In this document: piece by piece, positions 46,863 through 56,725 of the stretch
How the letters are laid out: each line of letters begins with the position of its first letter
Numbering within the stretch: position 1 is the first letter of the stretch
Source: an uncultured Schlesneria sp.
Lineage (GTDB): Bacteria > Planctomycetota > Planctomycetia > Planctomycetales > Planctomycetaceae
NCBI GenBank assembly: GCA_903834925.1
Contig: CAILLA010000215.1
Coordinates: 1-64,000, forward strand
DNA length: 64,000 nt
Reading direction: 5' to 3'
Translations under genes and position numbers: made by a program
Notes under the pieces: generated by a model
Database searches by the model: none
What the model was told of the DNA's origin: nothing
Seen by the model: the letters and a program-made list of their open reading frames with translations, nothing else

Positions 46863-48136
46863 TTCTTCTCGATCCGATAAAGATGCGTTTTTGACCGCAA
46901 GACTAACGATTTCCCGACGACGGCAGGCGAAGCAACGAACCCACTGTCGAGTTTATTATCCGCGACCTGTTCGAACTCACGACTCGCTTTGAAAACGGGG
47001 ATCGAGCCGGATTGCGAGAAGCAGTAGATGAGTCCATCAGCCAGCAGTGGAGATGCCCAATAGTCTCCGGCCAGTCGCTTGGTCCAGATCTCGGTACTCG
47101 TCTTTGCATCAAGGCATGATGCCACACCGCCGTCATTCATCATAAATAACAAATCACCGAAAAGGATTTGCGAAGGGCGTTTGGGGACCGATTTGTTCGT
47201 TCGCCAGACGATGTTTTCCGTGATATCCCCTTTCCCTTTTGGTGAAACAGCGACGAGCGGATTCGGGCCATCAGCGGTTGAAATGTAAAGCAATCCGTTT
47301 CCGTACAGCGGACGACCGGCGGCATTCATTCCCCCATGACGAACCGTCCAGACAGGTTCGCCAGTCTTTGGATCGTAGCCAATCGTTGCCGAGGCAAACG
47401 GACTGACCAAAAGCTCGCGCCCATCCGCTTCAATCAGAATTGGGGTCGAGTAAGCCTTTTTAGCGTCGCCGTCTGTCGTCCCGAAATCCACGTTACGGTC
47501 ACGTCGCCAGACGGTTTTTCCTGTCATTTTATCAAGTGCCGTAATGTACTGGACGTCATACCCATCGAACGTCAGGTAGAGCAATCCGTTGTAAACGACT
47601 GGTGACGAGCCTGGGCCGCGCCAGTGATCGCATTCCAGGTCAAGTCGTTCCCAGATCTTCTTGCCGGTCTTCGTATCAAGGCATGCGGTGCCGTAAGTCC
47701 CGAAATGGATATAGACGCGGCCTTCTTCAATGTACGGAGTTGGTGAACCGTAACTGTTTGTCCCGTGCGTGAACTGAGGTTTGTCCACTTCAAACAGTTT
47801 CAGATCGTGAATGACGTTCCCCGTATCGAAGTCGATACAGACTGCGGAAAGGGCAATTGGTTTATCAAGCTTTGGCTTTTCAGGAGTGACATTCTGAATT
47901 TCTGGAGCATTGGTGACCCAGATTTGTTTGCCCCAGACGACCGGTGACGACCACGCTCGACCAGGAACGGGTGTCTTCCAGACAATCTCGGGTGAACCTT
48001 CGCCGAATGTGACAGGCAGGCCTTTCGCCGTTGTCGTTCCATCCCCACGCGGCCCGCGGAACTGATTCCAGTTGCCATCATCGGCAATCAAGGTTTGACA
48101 AGCCAGAATGGCAAGTGAAAGAACAGTCAATCGCAT
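46859..48136 (-). CDS. PQQ-binding-like beta-propeller protein (secreted)
   Basis: About 425 residues from ATG 48136, chosen because GAGG lies six bases upstream and the signal peptide MRLTVLSLAILACQTLIA follows at once; the frame is open further upstream to 48367. The mature part starts NWNQFRGPRGDGTTTAKGLP, the usual opening of planctomycetal PQQ-like proteins. Repeated blades follow (TKTGKKIWERLDLECDHWRG, KMTGKTVWRRDR, PKTGEPVWTVRHGG, TEIWTKRLAGDYWASPLLAD). True PQQ binding is not shown; many such proteins are structural propellers. Confidence 0.9.
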   Translation of the reverse strand: MRLTVLSLAILACQTLIADDGNWNQFRGPRGDGTTTAKGLPVTFGEGSPEIVWKTPVPGRAWSSPVVWGKQIWVTNAPEIQNVTPEKPKLDKPIALSAVCIDFDTGNVIHDLKLFEVDKPQFTHGTNSYGSPTPYIEEGRVYIHFGTYGTACLDTKTGKKIWERLDLECDHWRGPGSSPVVYNGLLYLTFDGYDVQYITALDKMTGKTVWRRDRNVDFGTTDGDAKKAYSTPILIEADGRELLVSPFASATIGYDPKTGEPVWTVRHGGMNAAGRPLYGNGLLYISTADGPNPLVAVSPKGKGDITENIVWRTNKSVPKRPSQILFGDLLFMMNDGGVASCLDAKTSTEIWTKRLAGDYWASPLLADGLIYCFSQSGSIPVFKASREFEQVADNKLDSGFVASPAVVGKSLVLRSKTHLYRIEKK

Positions 48137-48420
48137 AGGAGCCTCTTTCAATAGCGGCAAATTTGGCGAGAGTTTTCGTGTGAACTTAAGCCCACTTAAC
48201 TTACCGTCGATTGCTTCACGAGAGAAGCGAACTCGCATCACGTCAAGATTCATGCCGAATTGATTCTCGATCCCGGCGGAGTCGTTAACCGCACCAGATC
48301 GATGAAGGAATTGATCGAATATGTTGATGTTTGGGTGGCTTGTTCCCTCCTTCACAGCCGGTATCATTCACGACGATAGACAAAAAAAGCGTTTTCGTTC
48401 GGATGTGTGAGCCTTTCGCC

Positions 48421-50652
48421 ATGACTAACCCTGCCGATTTGATGTCGTCGCTGACCGGTGTCCTCCGGCAGTACTGGGGTTATGACTCGTTTCGACCGCT
48501 GCAGGCCGAGGCCATGCGCGCCATCCTGGAAAACCGTGACTCGGTTGTTGTTCTGCCGACCGGCGGTGGTAAATCGATCTGCTTTCAGGCTCCGGCAGTC
48601 GCTTTGCCGGGCTTAGCGGTGGTTGTTTCGCCACTGATTTCGCTTATGAAGGACCAGGTTGATGCACTCACCGAATGTGGTATCCCCGCCGCATGTGTGA
48701 ACAGTTCGATGAGTAACTCTGAACGCTTGCAGGTGGCGAACCGGATTCGTAGCGGTGAACTCAAGCTGCTGTATGTCGCTCCCGAGCGACTCTGTACCGA
48801 CAAGATGCTCGATTTTCTTGAAACGAGTCAGGTCTCGTTTTTTGCCATCGATGAAGCCCATTGTATTAGTGCCTGGGGGCATGATTTTCGGCCTGAATAC
48901 CGAATGCTGCAACAATTGAGGTCCCGCTTTCCTGGTATTGGCGTCCATGCCTATACAGCCACCGCCACAGAACATGTTCGACATGATATCTCAGAACAAT
49001 TGGGGCTTCGTGAACCTGAATGGCTGATTGGTTCGTTCGATCGTCCGAACCTCGTTTACCGAGTGCAGCGGAAGTCGGACGTGGTGAAACAGATCCGCTC
49101 GGTGATTGATGCTCACCCGAATGAATCCGGAATCGTCTACTGCATTTCGCGTCGTGAAGTCGACGAGACCGCCGAGCTGCTGTCACGAGCTGGTTACAAG
49201 GCTCGACCCTATCATGCGGGGTTGTCCGACGCTGATCGCATCAGGCATCAGGACGCATTCCTGAACGAAGACACTCACATTATCGTTGCGACGGTCGCAT
49301 TCGGAATGGGGATCGACAAGTCGAATGTGCGTTATGTCATTCATACTGGTGCACCGAAATCGCTCGAACATTACCAGCAGGAGACAGGTCGAGCGGGTCG
49401 CGATGGGCTTGAAGCGGAATGCTGGTTGTTATGGACGAGCGCCAACTTCATCACTTGGCGGAGAATGCAGGAAGATCTTCCCGATGACGCCAGGGCCCAG
49501 GCTTATGAAAGCCTGAAAGGGATCGAACGGTTTTGTACGGGGGTCGTCTGTCGACATAAGGCATTGGTCGAGCACTTCAACCAATTGTACGAAGCGAGCA
49601 ACTGCAAGGCCTGTGATGTTTGTCTCGATCAACTTGATCTCGTCGCCGACCCGTTGATTGTCAGTCAGAAAATCCTGAGTTGCGTTGTGCGGGTCAAAGA
49701 AAGTTTCGGTGCCGATTACGTTGCACAGGTCCTCGTCGGTTCGAAGGACGCTCGAATCCTGGGTAACGGACACGATCAGCTTTCGACGTATGGATTGTTA
49801 AAGCAAGAGAAAAAAGAGACCGTACGTGATTGGATCGAACAACTCAGCTCACAGGGTTTTCTGGTGCGAGTCGGTGAGTACAACACATTGAAGGTGACAG
49901 ACGAAGGTTGGAAGCTATTAAAAGGTCAGGCATCGGCACGGCTGCTCAAACCGTCCGCCAACAAGAAGTCGGCAGCCGACAAGAGTTCGAAAGTCGATGC
50001 CGCGTCGTGGGAGGGTGTCGATCAACAACTGTTCGAAGTACTGCGTGGGCTGCGGCGTCAAGTGGCCGAAGGTCACGGCGTCCCCCCATTCGTGATTTTC
50101 GCGGATACGACGCTGCGAGACCTCGCCCGTCGGCGTCCCACCACGATGACCAATTTCCGTCAGATCCACGGTGTCGGCGATAAGAAGACTGCCGACTTCG
50201 GGACGCTGTTCACAGACGCGATTCGCGAACATTGCCAGCAACAAAAACTTAGCGTCGATGTGATGGGCTCAGATGCAGCAACCGGTTCATCCGCTCCTGC
50301 AAAGCCACAGCCGCCGGTCGTCAACTCGGACGTCGCCGTTTCGCTTTCGGCTGCGAAACAACTCGCCTTCGACCTGTTCCGTGAGGGCAAATCGATTGAT
50401 CACGTTGCGACGGTGACAGCTCGTTCCCCATCCACGATCAGTGATTATCTGTCCGAATTCATTGCCATCACCCAACAATGCGACCCTGCCCCCTGGGTCA
50501 ACGAGTCCGTGTTTCAGCGAATTCGCGAAGCCGCGAGGACCGTGGGGATTGAACGGATGAAACCGATCTTTGAAGCCTTGGGTGAGACGGTCACTTACGA
50601 TCAAATTCGGGTTGCCCTCGCATGCATGCGGAATCTGCCACCAGTTGGTTGA
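48421..50652 (+). CDS. recQ: RecQ family ATP-dependent DNA helicase
   Basis: About 743 residues from the ATG at 48421 (the frame opens at 48331). Helicase motifs are VVVLPTGGGKSICFQAPAVA (I), FFAIDEAHCISAWGHDFRPE (II), HAYTATATEHVR (III), GIVYCISRREVDETAELL (IV), VATVAFGMGIDKSNVRYVIH (V) and QQETGRAGRDGLEAEC (VI). The zinc-binding RQC part has CRHKALVEHFN with CKACDVCLDQLD. An HRDC domain (EVLRGLRRQVAEGHGVPPFV) follows, then an extra C-terminal helix-turn-helix part (GKSIDHVATVTARSPSTISD) as in long RecQ proteins. It acts in recombination and repair. Confidence 0.95.
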   Translation: MTNPADLMSSLTGVLRQYWGYDSFRPLQAEAMRAILENRDSVVVLPTGGGKSICFQAPAVALPGLAVVVSPLISLMKDQVDALTECGIPAACVNSSMSNSERLQVANRIRSGELKLLYVAPERLCTDKMLDFLETSQVSFFAIDEAHCISAWGHDFRPEYRMLQQLRSRFPGIGVHAYTATATEHVRHDISEQLGLREPEWLIGSFDRPNLVYRVQRKSDVVKQIRSVIDAHPNESGIVYCISRREVDETAELLSRAGYKARPYHAGLSDADRIRHQDAFLNEDTHIIVATVAFGMGIDKSNVRYVIHTGAPKSLEHYQQETGRAGRDGLEAECWLLWTSANFITWRRMQEDLPDDARAQAYESLKGIERFCTGVVCRHKALVEHFNQLYEASNCKACDVCLDQLDLVADPLIVSQKILSCVVRVKESFGADYVAQVLVGSKDARILGNGHDQLSTYGLLKQEKKETVRDWIEQLSSQGFLVRVGEYNTLKVTDEGWKLLKGQASARLLKPSANKKSAADKSSKVDAASWEGVDQQLFEVLRGLRRQVAEGHGVPPFVIFADTTLRDLARRRPTTMTNFRQIHGVGDKKTADFGTLFTDAIREHCQQQKLSVDVMGSDAATGSSAPAKPQPPVVNSDVAVSLSAAKQLAFDLFREGKSIDHVATVTARSPSTISDYLSEFIAITQQCDPAPWVNESVFQRIREAARTVGIERMKPIFEALGETVTYDQIRVALACMRNLPPVG

Positions 50653-50658
50653 ACTGAG

Positions 50659-52089
50659 TTAAGCCGCGCGGCGGAGGACCGGAATTTCCCGCAGATCGAC
50701 CAAGTCGTGGATGTTGCCGCGAACCGGTTGGCTCTCGAACCGACCATCTTGTTTTTCGATTCGCATCATCACACTTGTCGTGGGGCCAAGCATCGTAGAG
50801 ATGACTTTGCTGCTCACTTCGGAATTCGGAACGACCGACACCTTAAACCTCTGCAGGATCGTCGGCAGGGTTGTTTTCAGGATGAGCATCGCCAGGGGAG
50901 CACCAATACACATCCGTGGACCCGCTCCGAACGGCAGGTATTCGTACGGCGACGGATTCGTATGCAACCACCGGTCTGGCTGAAATACGTCTGGATCAGT
51001 ATAGATACCTGGCATGTGATGCGTCATAAATTGGCTGAAGACGATTCCCGCTCCCGGTGCCAATTTGAATGGCCCGAGCTCGACTGGTGTCGCTGTGACA
51101 CGTTGCGAGTACGACGAGGCTGGTAAGACTCGCATGCTCTCTTTGATTGTTCGTTCGACAAACGTCAGCTTTTCAGTCTGTTCGAGCGACGGAAATCCAC
51201 CCGTCAGGTGCGTTGAAATCTCGCGATGAAATTTATTCATTTCGGTCGGATGTTGAGCCAGCAAGAATAGTGTCCACGAGAGCGAATGGGCTGTCGTGAG
51301 GTGGGCTGCGGCGAACATCAGGGCCGCAGAACCGACCAGTTCTTCGTCGGAAATACTTCCTTCGCTGTCGTGTGCATTGATCAAAATCGAAAGAGCATCC
51401 GTGCCGCCAGAATTTTCTTTCCTCAGCCGGATCATGTCCAGAATTTCGGCTTCGAGTTTGCCGGCATAGGCGAGCAAGTCGCCGTAGCGACCGGCAATCG
51501 TTGGGTCTGCGACGAAGGCACCCATTCCGAGCTCATGGTTGAGGTGAACCCATTCGTCGATCATATGACCGATTTTGTAGGCGACTTCCGGTTGATCGAT
51601 GCCAAAAAGAATGCTGCTGGTCAACCGCAACATAAAGTCGGTCATGTCGCGGTTAATATCTCGTTCGGTCCCCGGCACCCAGTCGGCGAGCATCGACTCC
51701 ACTTCAATTTTAATCGAAGGGACATAATTCAAGATCGCTTTCTTCATGAAAGCATCCATTACCATTCGGCGGTTTCGCTTGTGCTGTTCGCCGTTCATGC
51801 TAAGCAACCCGGATGTCAGCCGACGTTGGGAAGAATTTCGCGATCCTCGAATAGCGAAGAACTGCGAATGGAACGTGTTCATGTCGCTGAGCACCTGATG
51901 GTTGAACTCAGGCCCGAACACGAAATAAATCCGTTGCCCCTGTTCTTCCATCGCACAGACGTTGCCATGCTCTGCATGCAACCTGCGTAAACACGCGATT
52001 GGGTCATCCGGGAAGTCCATCAGCCGTCCATGGGTGATCGGCAGAGGTTCGTCCGCACAGCGAGCGATGGTCAAATTCGTGTTAATCAT
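50659..52089 (-). CDS. Cytochrome P450 with altered I-helix
   Basis: 476 residues. The haem cysteine loop is LPFGAGPRMCIGAPLAMLIL (about residue 410-425), ExxR is TIKESMRVLPASS, and the PERF-like region is DPDVFQPDRWLHTNPSPYEY. In the I-helix, where AGHETT or AGxDT is expected, the sequence reads AAHLTTAHSLSW, so the acidic residue of the acid-alcohol pair is replaced by leucine while threonine is kept. There is no signal peptide or anchor, so it is soluble. The substrate is unknown. It converges on recQ with only 6 bases between stops. Confidence 0.93.
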   Translation of the reverse strand: MINTNLTIARCADEPLPITHGRLMDFPDDPIACLRRLHAEHGNVCAMEEQGQRIYFVFGPEFNHQVLSDMNTFHSQFFAIRGSRNSSQRRLTSGLLSMNGEQHKRNRRMVMDAFMKKAILNYVPSIKIEVESMLADWVPGTERDINRDMTDFMLRLTSSILFGIDQPEVAYKIGHMIDEWVHLNHELGMGAFVADPTIAGRYGDLLAYAGKLEAEILDMIRLRKENSGGTDALSILINAHDSEGSISDEELVGSAALMFAAAHLTTAHSLSWTLFLLAQHPTEMNKFHREISTHLTGGFPSLEQTEKLTFVERTIKESMRVLPASSYSQRVTATPVELGPFKLAPGAGIVFSQFMTHHMPGIYTDPDVFQPDRWLHTNPSPYEYLPFGAGPRMCIGAPLAMLILKTTLPTILQRFKVSVVPNSEVSSKVISTMLGPTTSVMMRIEKQDGRFESQPVRGNIHDLVDLREIPVLRRAA

Positions 52090-52676
52090 GAGAATCGTCT
52101 ACCTTGACTTCTAAACGAACGCATCCTGCGATCGAGGCAAGGGATTATTTAGCAATTTCTGTCGATGACCACTAGGGGGACTGGAAAAATCGGATCGTTC
52201 GCGAAGAAAATTCGTTAGGAAACGTTTTTGCCATCTGATCAAACAACGTCTCTGATCCGTCGCTAAAATTCTGGAACGTACCACGTCCATTTGGAACGAC
52301 CATTGCTCCGCTGGTAGAGAGTGTGCCCAAAACTGCCAGTTGATTGTGACTGACTACCTCGCGAGACCAAATAATCGAAGTCGATCCTGGTCTTGATTTT
52401 CCGGCTGAATGGGTTGGATAAGCCGTTTCGGTAGATTTCTTGAGCGATTTCTGTGAACAATCCCTAAAATACGAGAAATTCGGAGGTAGGATTTCAACAA
52501 ATGGTAAACTTTGCCGGTTCGAATCGAGATTGAATATCCGCGGAACCGATTTTGAAATGGTGAAACCCGAAGAGGGTTGGCATATTTGAATCACAAGCGA
52601 CGTGGCGGCTGGATCAGTGGTACAGTTTTGGCAATTTTTTCAATCGCAGTGAGACATCGTTCAGGAAACCTTGCCC
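52090..52676. other. Intergenic region, no supported gene
   Basis: About 590 bases between divergent genes. A minus-strand open frame of about 140 codons (52172-52594) has no recognisable motif, low-complexity Ser/Phe-rich composition and no ribosome site that I can see; I do not call it. The AT-rich stretch at about 52610-52660 may carry the promoter of the next gene. Confidence 0.5.
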
Positions 52677-54356
52677 ATGATGACAAACGGATTGATCGGG
52701 ACACATTTCCGCCTGTTGCCCGTTACGGCATTGTTGATGACGTTTTCAATGATGGTTGCAAAGCCAGGTTTGGCGCAATCCCCTGGATTCTTGGCCCCAC
52801 CTGTGCCGTTGGGGTCGCCGAATGTCGTCGTCGGACCAGTGGCGAACCCGTTTGGGACGCCGCCAATCGCCATCGGCCCTGCCCCGGCAGGGTATCCGCT
52901 TTATCCACAGTTTGTTCCCGTAGCTCCGTATCCTCCACCGATGGTCGTCTATCCCACAGTGCCGTATTCGGTTCGTCGACCGACACCGTTTCAGAATCGT
53001 ATTGCTACAGCACCGGCTCAAACACCTTTGGTCTCGCAAAGGACTTATGGGGCTGCACCGATCGCGCCGATTGCGGAACAGCCTGCACCGATCGGAAACT
53101 TACGACTTACTGTCAGTGAAAACTTTCTGAATCGCCTGGTTGCACGCGACGAAACCAAACCAGGGGAAGTTCGAGATTTTATTCTTGGTGCACAGGTTTC
53201 TGGACGACAGACGACTGCAACACGGGTTCGGTTAGATTTGCTTCCTGGTGCTGCGAGTGCCCGTGGCACATTGGTCTTGAATGGCACCACCCAAAGCGCG
53301 ACAACCGGCGTGACTCCGCAGGCGATGGTCGATGTTGCCAGCCAGCAAGAGTTCGTTGCTGTAAAAGAGATCTTTTTTGATGGAATGCAGTTTTCGACTC
53401 GACATGCTGTGGTTCATGTTCGAGCCAAGAATCAGACTTTAGGTGCCGTCACGCCACTGACCGGGACCTTATTTGGAGGGATTGCGAACCGGATCGCCTA
53501 TCGTGAGGCAGAACGTCGTCGACCTGAAGCTGAAGCGGTTGCTCGCGACCGTGTCGCCGAACGTGTCTTTCCGGAATTCGACAATGCAATCGACAAGCAA
53601 CTTGCGACCGCAAACGATCAGCTCGAATCAAAGGTTCGTCGGCTTCTACGAACGGTCAACTTGATGCCGACTTTGCAGCAAGTGTCATCGACCGATACGG
53701 CAATATCCTACTCGGTTCAAGTGGCAACGGAATCCCCAACAACTTCGACACCCGCTTTCGAAGGCCAACGAAATCTCGATCGTGGATTAAGTCTGATGGT
53801 TCATGAAAGCCTGTTGAACGCACTGGTCGCTCGTTCCGGGCTGAAGGGGATGAAAACAACCGATCGTGAAATCAAGGCTTTAATTGCCCCCTATGAATAT
53901 AAATCGGGCAAAGACGAATTAGTTTCCGCTCAGCCACCGGCTGGTTTGCCAGGAATGGATAACGTCGTCACAGACATCGAGTTTGACGAGAATGATCCGC
54001 TGACGATTCGACTGGAGCAAGGCCGGGCCTTAGTCACCTTACGCGCGAAATTCAGGCCAGCAGGACAGGACGTTTTGCCCGCATTGGCCGTGACAATTCC
54101 GTATTCCAACGAACTTGTGGGCGATAAATTTGTTGTCACTCCTGGCAAAGTTCAAGTCGCTGTCATCGACAAGGATGATGAATCCACCGTACCACCACTT
54201 GCCATGAATCTGATGTCAAATGCCATCGAAGCCAGTCTTTCAAAGCTCGCCATCGACAGAGCTTTACCCGCATCGTTATGGCCACTTGGCGGACAAGTCC
54301 CTCAAATCGTCGGGGTTCAGACGCAAGACGGCTGGGGCGCGATTTCGGTTGAATAA
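52677..54356 (+). CDS. Secreted protein with two similar halves, unknown function
   Basis: About 559 residues. A leader (FRLLPVTALLMTFSMMVAKP) ends near GLAQ, followed by a Pro/Val-rich stretch (residues about 40-125). Two similar segments follow: LRLTVSENFLNRLVARDETK (about residue 141) and LSLMVHESLLNALVARSGLK (about 371), each leading into a beta-rich region, so the protein may be an internal duplication. I do not recognise the family. It may be an envelope protein. The start is ATG 52677 (a TTG precedes it at 52671); AGGAAA lies upstream. Confidence 0.75.
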   Translation: MMTNGLIGTHFRLLPVTALLMTFSMMVAKPGLAQSPGFLAPPVPLGSPNVVVGPVANPFGTPPIAIGPAPAGYPLYPQFVPVAPYPPPMVVYPTVPYSVRRPTPFQNRIATAPAQTPLVSQRTYGAAPIAPIAEQPAPIGNLRLTVSENFLNRLVARDETKPGEVRDFILGAQVSGRQTTATRVRLDLLPGAASARGTLVLNGTTQSATTGVTPQAMVDVASQQEFVAVKEIFFDGMQFSTRHAVVHVRAKNQTLGAVTPLTGTLFGGIANRIAYREAERRRPEAEAVARDRVAERVFPEFDNAIDKQLATANDQLESKVRRLLRTVNLMPTLQQVSSTDTAISYSVQVATESPTTSTPAFEGQRNLDRGLSLMVHESLLNALVARSGLKGMKTTDREIKALIAPYEYKSGKDELVSAQPPAGLPGMDNVVTDIEFDENDPLTIRLEQGRALVTLRAKFRPAGQDVLPALAVTIPYSNELVGDKFVVTPGKVQVAVIDKDDESTVPPLAMNLMSNAIEASLSKLAIDRALPASLWPLGGQVPQIVGVQTQDGWGAISVE

Positions 54357-54390
54357 AAAAACGAGCCCCGACATCGTCGGGGCTCGTTTT
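54354..54390. terminator. Bidirectional rho-independent terminator
   Basis: ACGAGCCCCGAC (54361-54372) pairs perfectly with GTCGGGGCTCGT (54376-54387) around ATC. It is preceded by seven A and followed by T residues, so it works on both strands. It separates the convergent unknown secreted protein and STAS genes. Confidence 0.95.
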
Positions 54391-54418
54391 CCAATCTTCT
54401 TGAAGGACAATCGCCCGA

Positions 54419-54748
54419 TCAAACGGCAATGTCCAAATCATGCATCTGCAGGACCTGGTCGAGTTTCGTGATCTCAAGAACTTCACGAATGTCGGCCGAA
54501 GGGTTGTACAAATGGACTTCGATCCCTTTTTTCCGGATTGAGGCCAATAGCCCAAGCAATCCGCTGGGAATCAATCGAACTCGCGTCAGATCAAAGGCCA
54601 AAACCTGACAACTGTGCGCGTGAATAATTTCCAGCAATTCATCGCGACAGTCTGCAACATTCATGTCGTCAATCACTTCCCGTCCACCAAACCCGATGAC
54701 GGTGAGTTCACCCGCCTGGTAGACCTCAAGATTCGAAATTGCACGCAT
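54419..54748 (-). CDS. STAS domain protein (anti-sigma factor antagonist type)
   Basis: 109 residues, one domain. The SpoIIAA-like core runs LTVIGFGGREVIDDMNVADC, then LAFDLTRVRLIPSGLLGLLA, where the serine before GLLGLL corresponds to the phosphorylated Ser of anti-sigma antagonists (usual form D-S-S-G). A tail follows (EVLEITKLDQVLQMHDLDIA). GGAGGAAATTC lies upstream of the ATG. No anti-sigma kinase or phosphatase gene is adjacent, so the pathway is unknown. Confidence 0.92.
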   Translation of the reverse strand: MRAISNLEVYQAGELTVIGFGGREVIDDMNVADCRDELLEIIHAHSCQVLAFDLTRVRLIPSGLLGLLASIRKKGIEVHLYNPSADIREVLEITKLDQVLQMHDLDIAV

Positions 54749-55216
54749 TCAGAATTTCCTCCAAAAAACAAAACAAAAATCAAAACTGGACCTGAGATAC
54801 AGCTGGCAACGAAACCAGCGAAAAAAACACGCCTCGAAAAAAATTGATGCGTGAGAAGTTCAATTACAGCAACATTCATTCCCGCTGTCGAGAATTCAAA
54901 ACGACTTGTATTATTGCCAAAGGTGTTGCCGTTCATCTTTCGCGGAGAATTCTCATTTCGGCTTATGGCGCTTGAAAAGTCGATTTTTGTCCTTCGCGCC
55001 TGCACATTGAATCGTCTCTGAGAAGGTCCGAAAATCGTCATCGAGGTTCGACGCACTTACCGGATGCAGGCAATTAACGCAATATTTGCAATAAAATCTG
55101 TCAATAAATCAACAGCCTTCTGGCCAACAAGTTATGGAACGACCTTGCCTCGCAGATTTGACATCTTATAATTCTGGCACGTGTGGTGAATCCAATTTTT
55201 TCAGGAGCAATTGATT
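54749..55216. other. Divergent intergenic region
   Basis: About 470 bases, AT-rich near both ends, separating the STAS gene (minus) from the IscA-like gene (plus). Promoters in both directions are expected. I see no RNA gene, operator or repeat. Confidence 0.5.
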
Positions 55217-55549
55217 ATGGCCGTAACATTGACCGAGAAAGCTGCGAGCGAGATCAAGCGAATCCGAGCGGAAAGCAAGATTCCTGACGAATTTGTTTTG
55301 CGAGTCGGCGTCCGTGCTGGTGGCTGTTCCGGATGGGATTATTCGTTCAACTTCGACGACACTCAGGACACGACGAAAGACTTCGTTTCTGAGCAGCACG
55401 GTGTGAAGTTGGCCGTTGATAAGCGATTCGATCTGCACCTGGACGGAACCGAAATCGACTTCATTGATGACCTGAACCGTCGTGGCTTCAAGTTCAACAA
55501 TCCAAACGCCCAGAAGACCTGCGGTTGCGGAAGTAGCTTTGCGATGTAG
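55217..55549 (+). CDS. HesB/IscA family iron-sulphur cluster carrier
   Basis: 110 residues. A-type carrier motif cysteines are present: [17 protein letters not shown] (about residue 35) and the C-terminal KTCGCGSSF, giving the C-x(n)-CGC set that binds a cluster or iron. ATG 55217 has AGGAG nine bases upstream; a TTG six bases earlier is also in frame. It is followed 39 bases later by an ExbB gene, but a functional link is not shown. Confidence 0.93.
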   Translation: MAVTLTEKAASEIKRIRAESKIPDEFVLRVGVRAGGCSGWDYSFNFDDTQDTTKDFVSEQHGVKLAVDKRFDLHLDGTEIDFIDDLNRRGFKFNNPNAQKTCGCGSSFAM

Positions 55550-55588
55550 AATCCGGTTTCGACCGTTTCATCATTCAAGGAATCTGCG

Positions 55589-56221
55589 ATGGGAACGCTG
55601 GAAATCGTCAAATGGCTAGCAGATGCATGCTATGGGTTTCTGGCGCTCAATTTTCTGTGGGGACTGAGCCGTGTCGTTCTGGTTTGGAGACGTCTCAATC
55701 AGCTTTCCTTCCGTTCGTTAAAGGCGGAAACAGAATTTGTCGACGACCTTGAGGGTTTGTTGAATTCGCGTCAGTACAAAGAAGCGGCAGAACGTTGCGA
55801 TTTTGATTTTCGCGCACTGCCGCGTCTTTGTTTGCTGATGCTCATCAATCGTACTCAGCCGTTTCATCAATTGCGGCAAACGATTTCTTCGAATGTACAA
55901 CGACATATTATTGGTGATCTGGACGATCACATGGGGTCTCTTGTGACCGTTATTAAAAGCGGACCTTTACTGGGTCTGTTCGGAACGGTTTTGGGCATGA
56001 TGGCCGCATTTGGACGGATTGGAACAGGCGAAAAAGTGCAGCCGTCGCAGATCGCTGACGAAATCAGTGTTGCGCTGATCTGTACGGCGATGGGCTTGGC
56101 CACAGCGATCCCCCTGGGTTACATCCTGTCGTACTTTAGTATCAAACTTCGCACCTTGCAGGACTCACTGGAATCCAACGTCGCCCGGATTTTACAGCAC
56201 TTTCGTCATCACGAGGGTTAA
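55589..56221 (+). CDS. ExbB/TolQ/MotA family proton channel subunit (module 1)
   Basis: 210 residues. Three helices: ACYGFLALNFLWGLSRVVLV, LVTVIKSGPLLGLFGTVLGM (the conserved GPLLGLLGTV block) and ADEISVALICTAMGLATAIP (the conserved A-L-x-x-T-A-x-G-L-x-x-A-I-P block with the functional threonine). A cytoplasmic part lies between helices one and two. With ExbD partners, such proteins make an inner-membrane proton channel that powers an outer-membrane or periplasmic machine. The next gene starts 3 bases after its stop. Confidence 0.92.
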   Translation: MGTLEIVKWLADACYGFLALNFLWGLSRVVLVWRRLNQLSFRSLKAETEFVDDLEGLLNSRQYKEAAERCDFDFRALPRLCLLMLINRTQPFHQLRQTISSNVQRHIIGDLDDHMGSLVTVIKSGPLLGLFGTVLGMMAAFGRIGTGEKVQPSQIADEISVALICTAMGLATAIPLGYILSYFSIKLRTLQDSLESNVARILQHFRHHEG

Positions 56222-56224
56222 ACT

Positions 56225-56719
56225 ATGGATCGTCCCTCCGCTGGTCCACCTGCAACTCCTCTGGACGACGTCGACGAGCCCCTCTTCCCTCGCCGCCGAT
56301 CTCATAATGAAGCCAACTTCGATATCACAGCGATGATCGATTTGGTCTTCATGCTCAATATTTTTTTTCTGGTCACGACCGTTGTCACTGCGCAGGGAGA
56401 GATGGACCTTCCGGTCGTGCGGCATTGTATCCCGACAGATCCCGAAGAGTCGGCGTTGATCACACTGGTTTCGCAGAATCCCAATTCGGTAACTGTCTAT
56501 TTGGGAGATGGTCCTCAGGGCGAAGGGCTGACAGAACGAGAAGAACAGTTGCAGGCGGTCCGTCGTTCCGTCGAAGAAGGTTCGCGAGCGGGAAAAAAAA
56601 TTATCCTGCTCAAAGCAGAGCGGTCGGTTAAGCTGCGGGATGTGAAACGGATCGCCGCTGCGGCTACTCGGGACATCACAGGCATGGAACTACGGATGGC
56701 CGTGATCGAAAAGGAATGA
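56225..56719 (+). CDS. ExbD/TolR family protein (module 1, first copy)
   Basis: 164 residues. A cytoplasmic N-terminus precedes one helix, ANFDITAMIDLVFMLNIFFL, with the essential membrane aspartate in MID. A periplasmic TolR-like domain follows (SVTVYLGDGPQGEGL, RRSVEEGSRAGKKIILLKAE). It starts 3 bases after the ExbB stop. Confidence 0.9.
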   Translation: MDRPSAGPPATPLDDVDEPLFPRRRSHNEANFDITAMIDLVFMLNIFFLVTTVVTAQGEMDLPVVRHCIPTDPEESALITLVSQNPNSVTVYLGDGPQGEGLTEREEQLQAVRRSVEEGSRAGKKIILLKAERSVKLRDVKRIAAAATRDITGMELRMAVIEKE

Positions 56720-56725
56720 CTTGAA

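Noticed and set aside
52172-52594. 140-codon minus-strand open frame upstream of the P450 gene
   Set aside because: No motif, no ribosome site and unlikely composition; coding cannot be supported.
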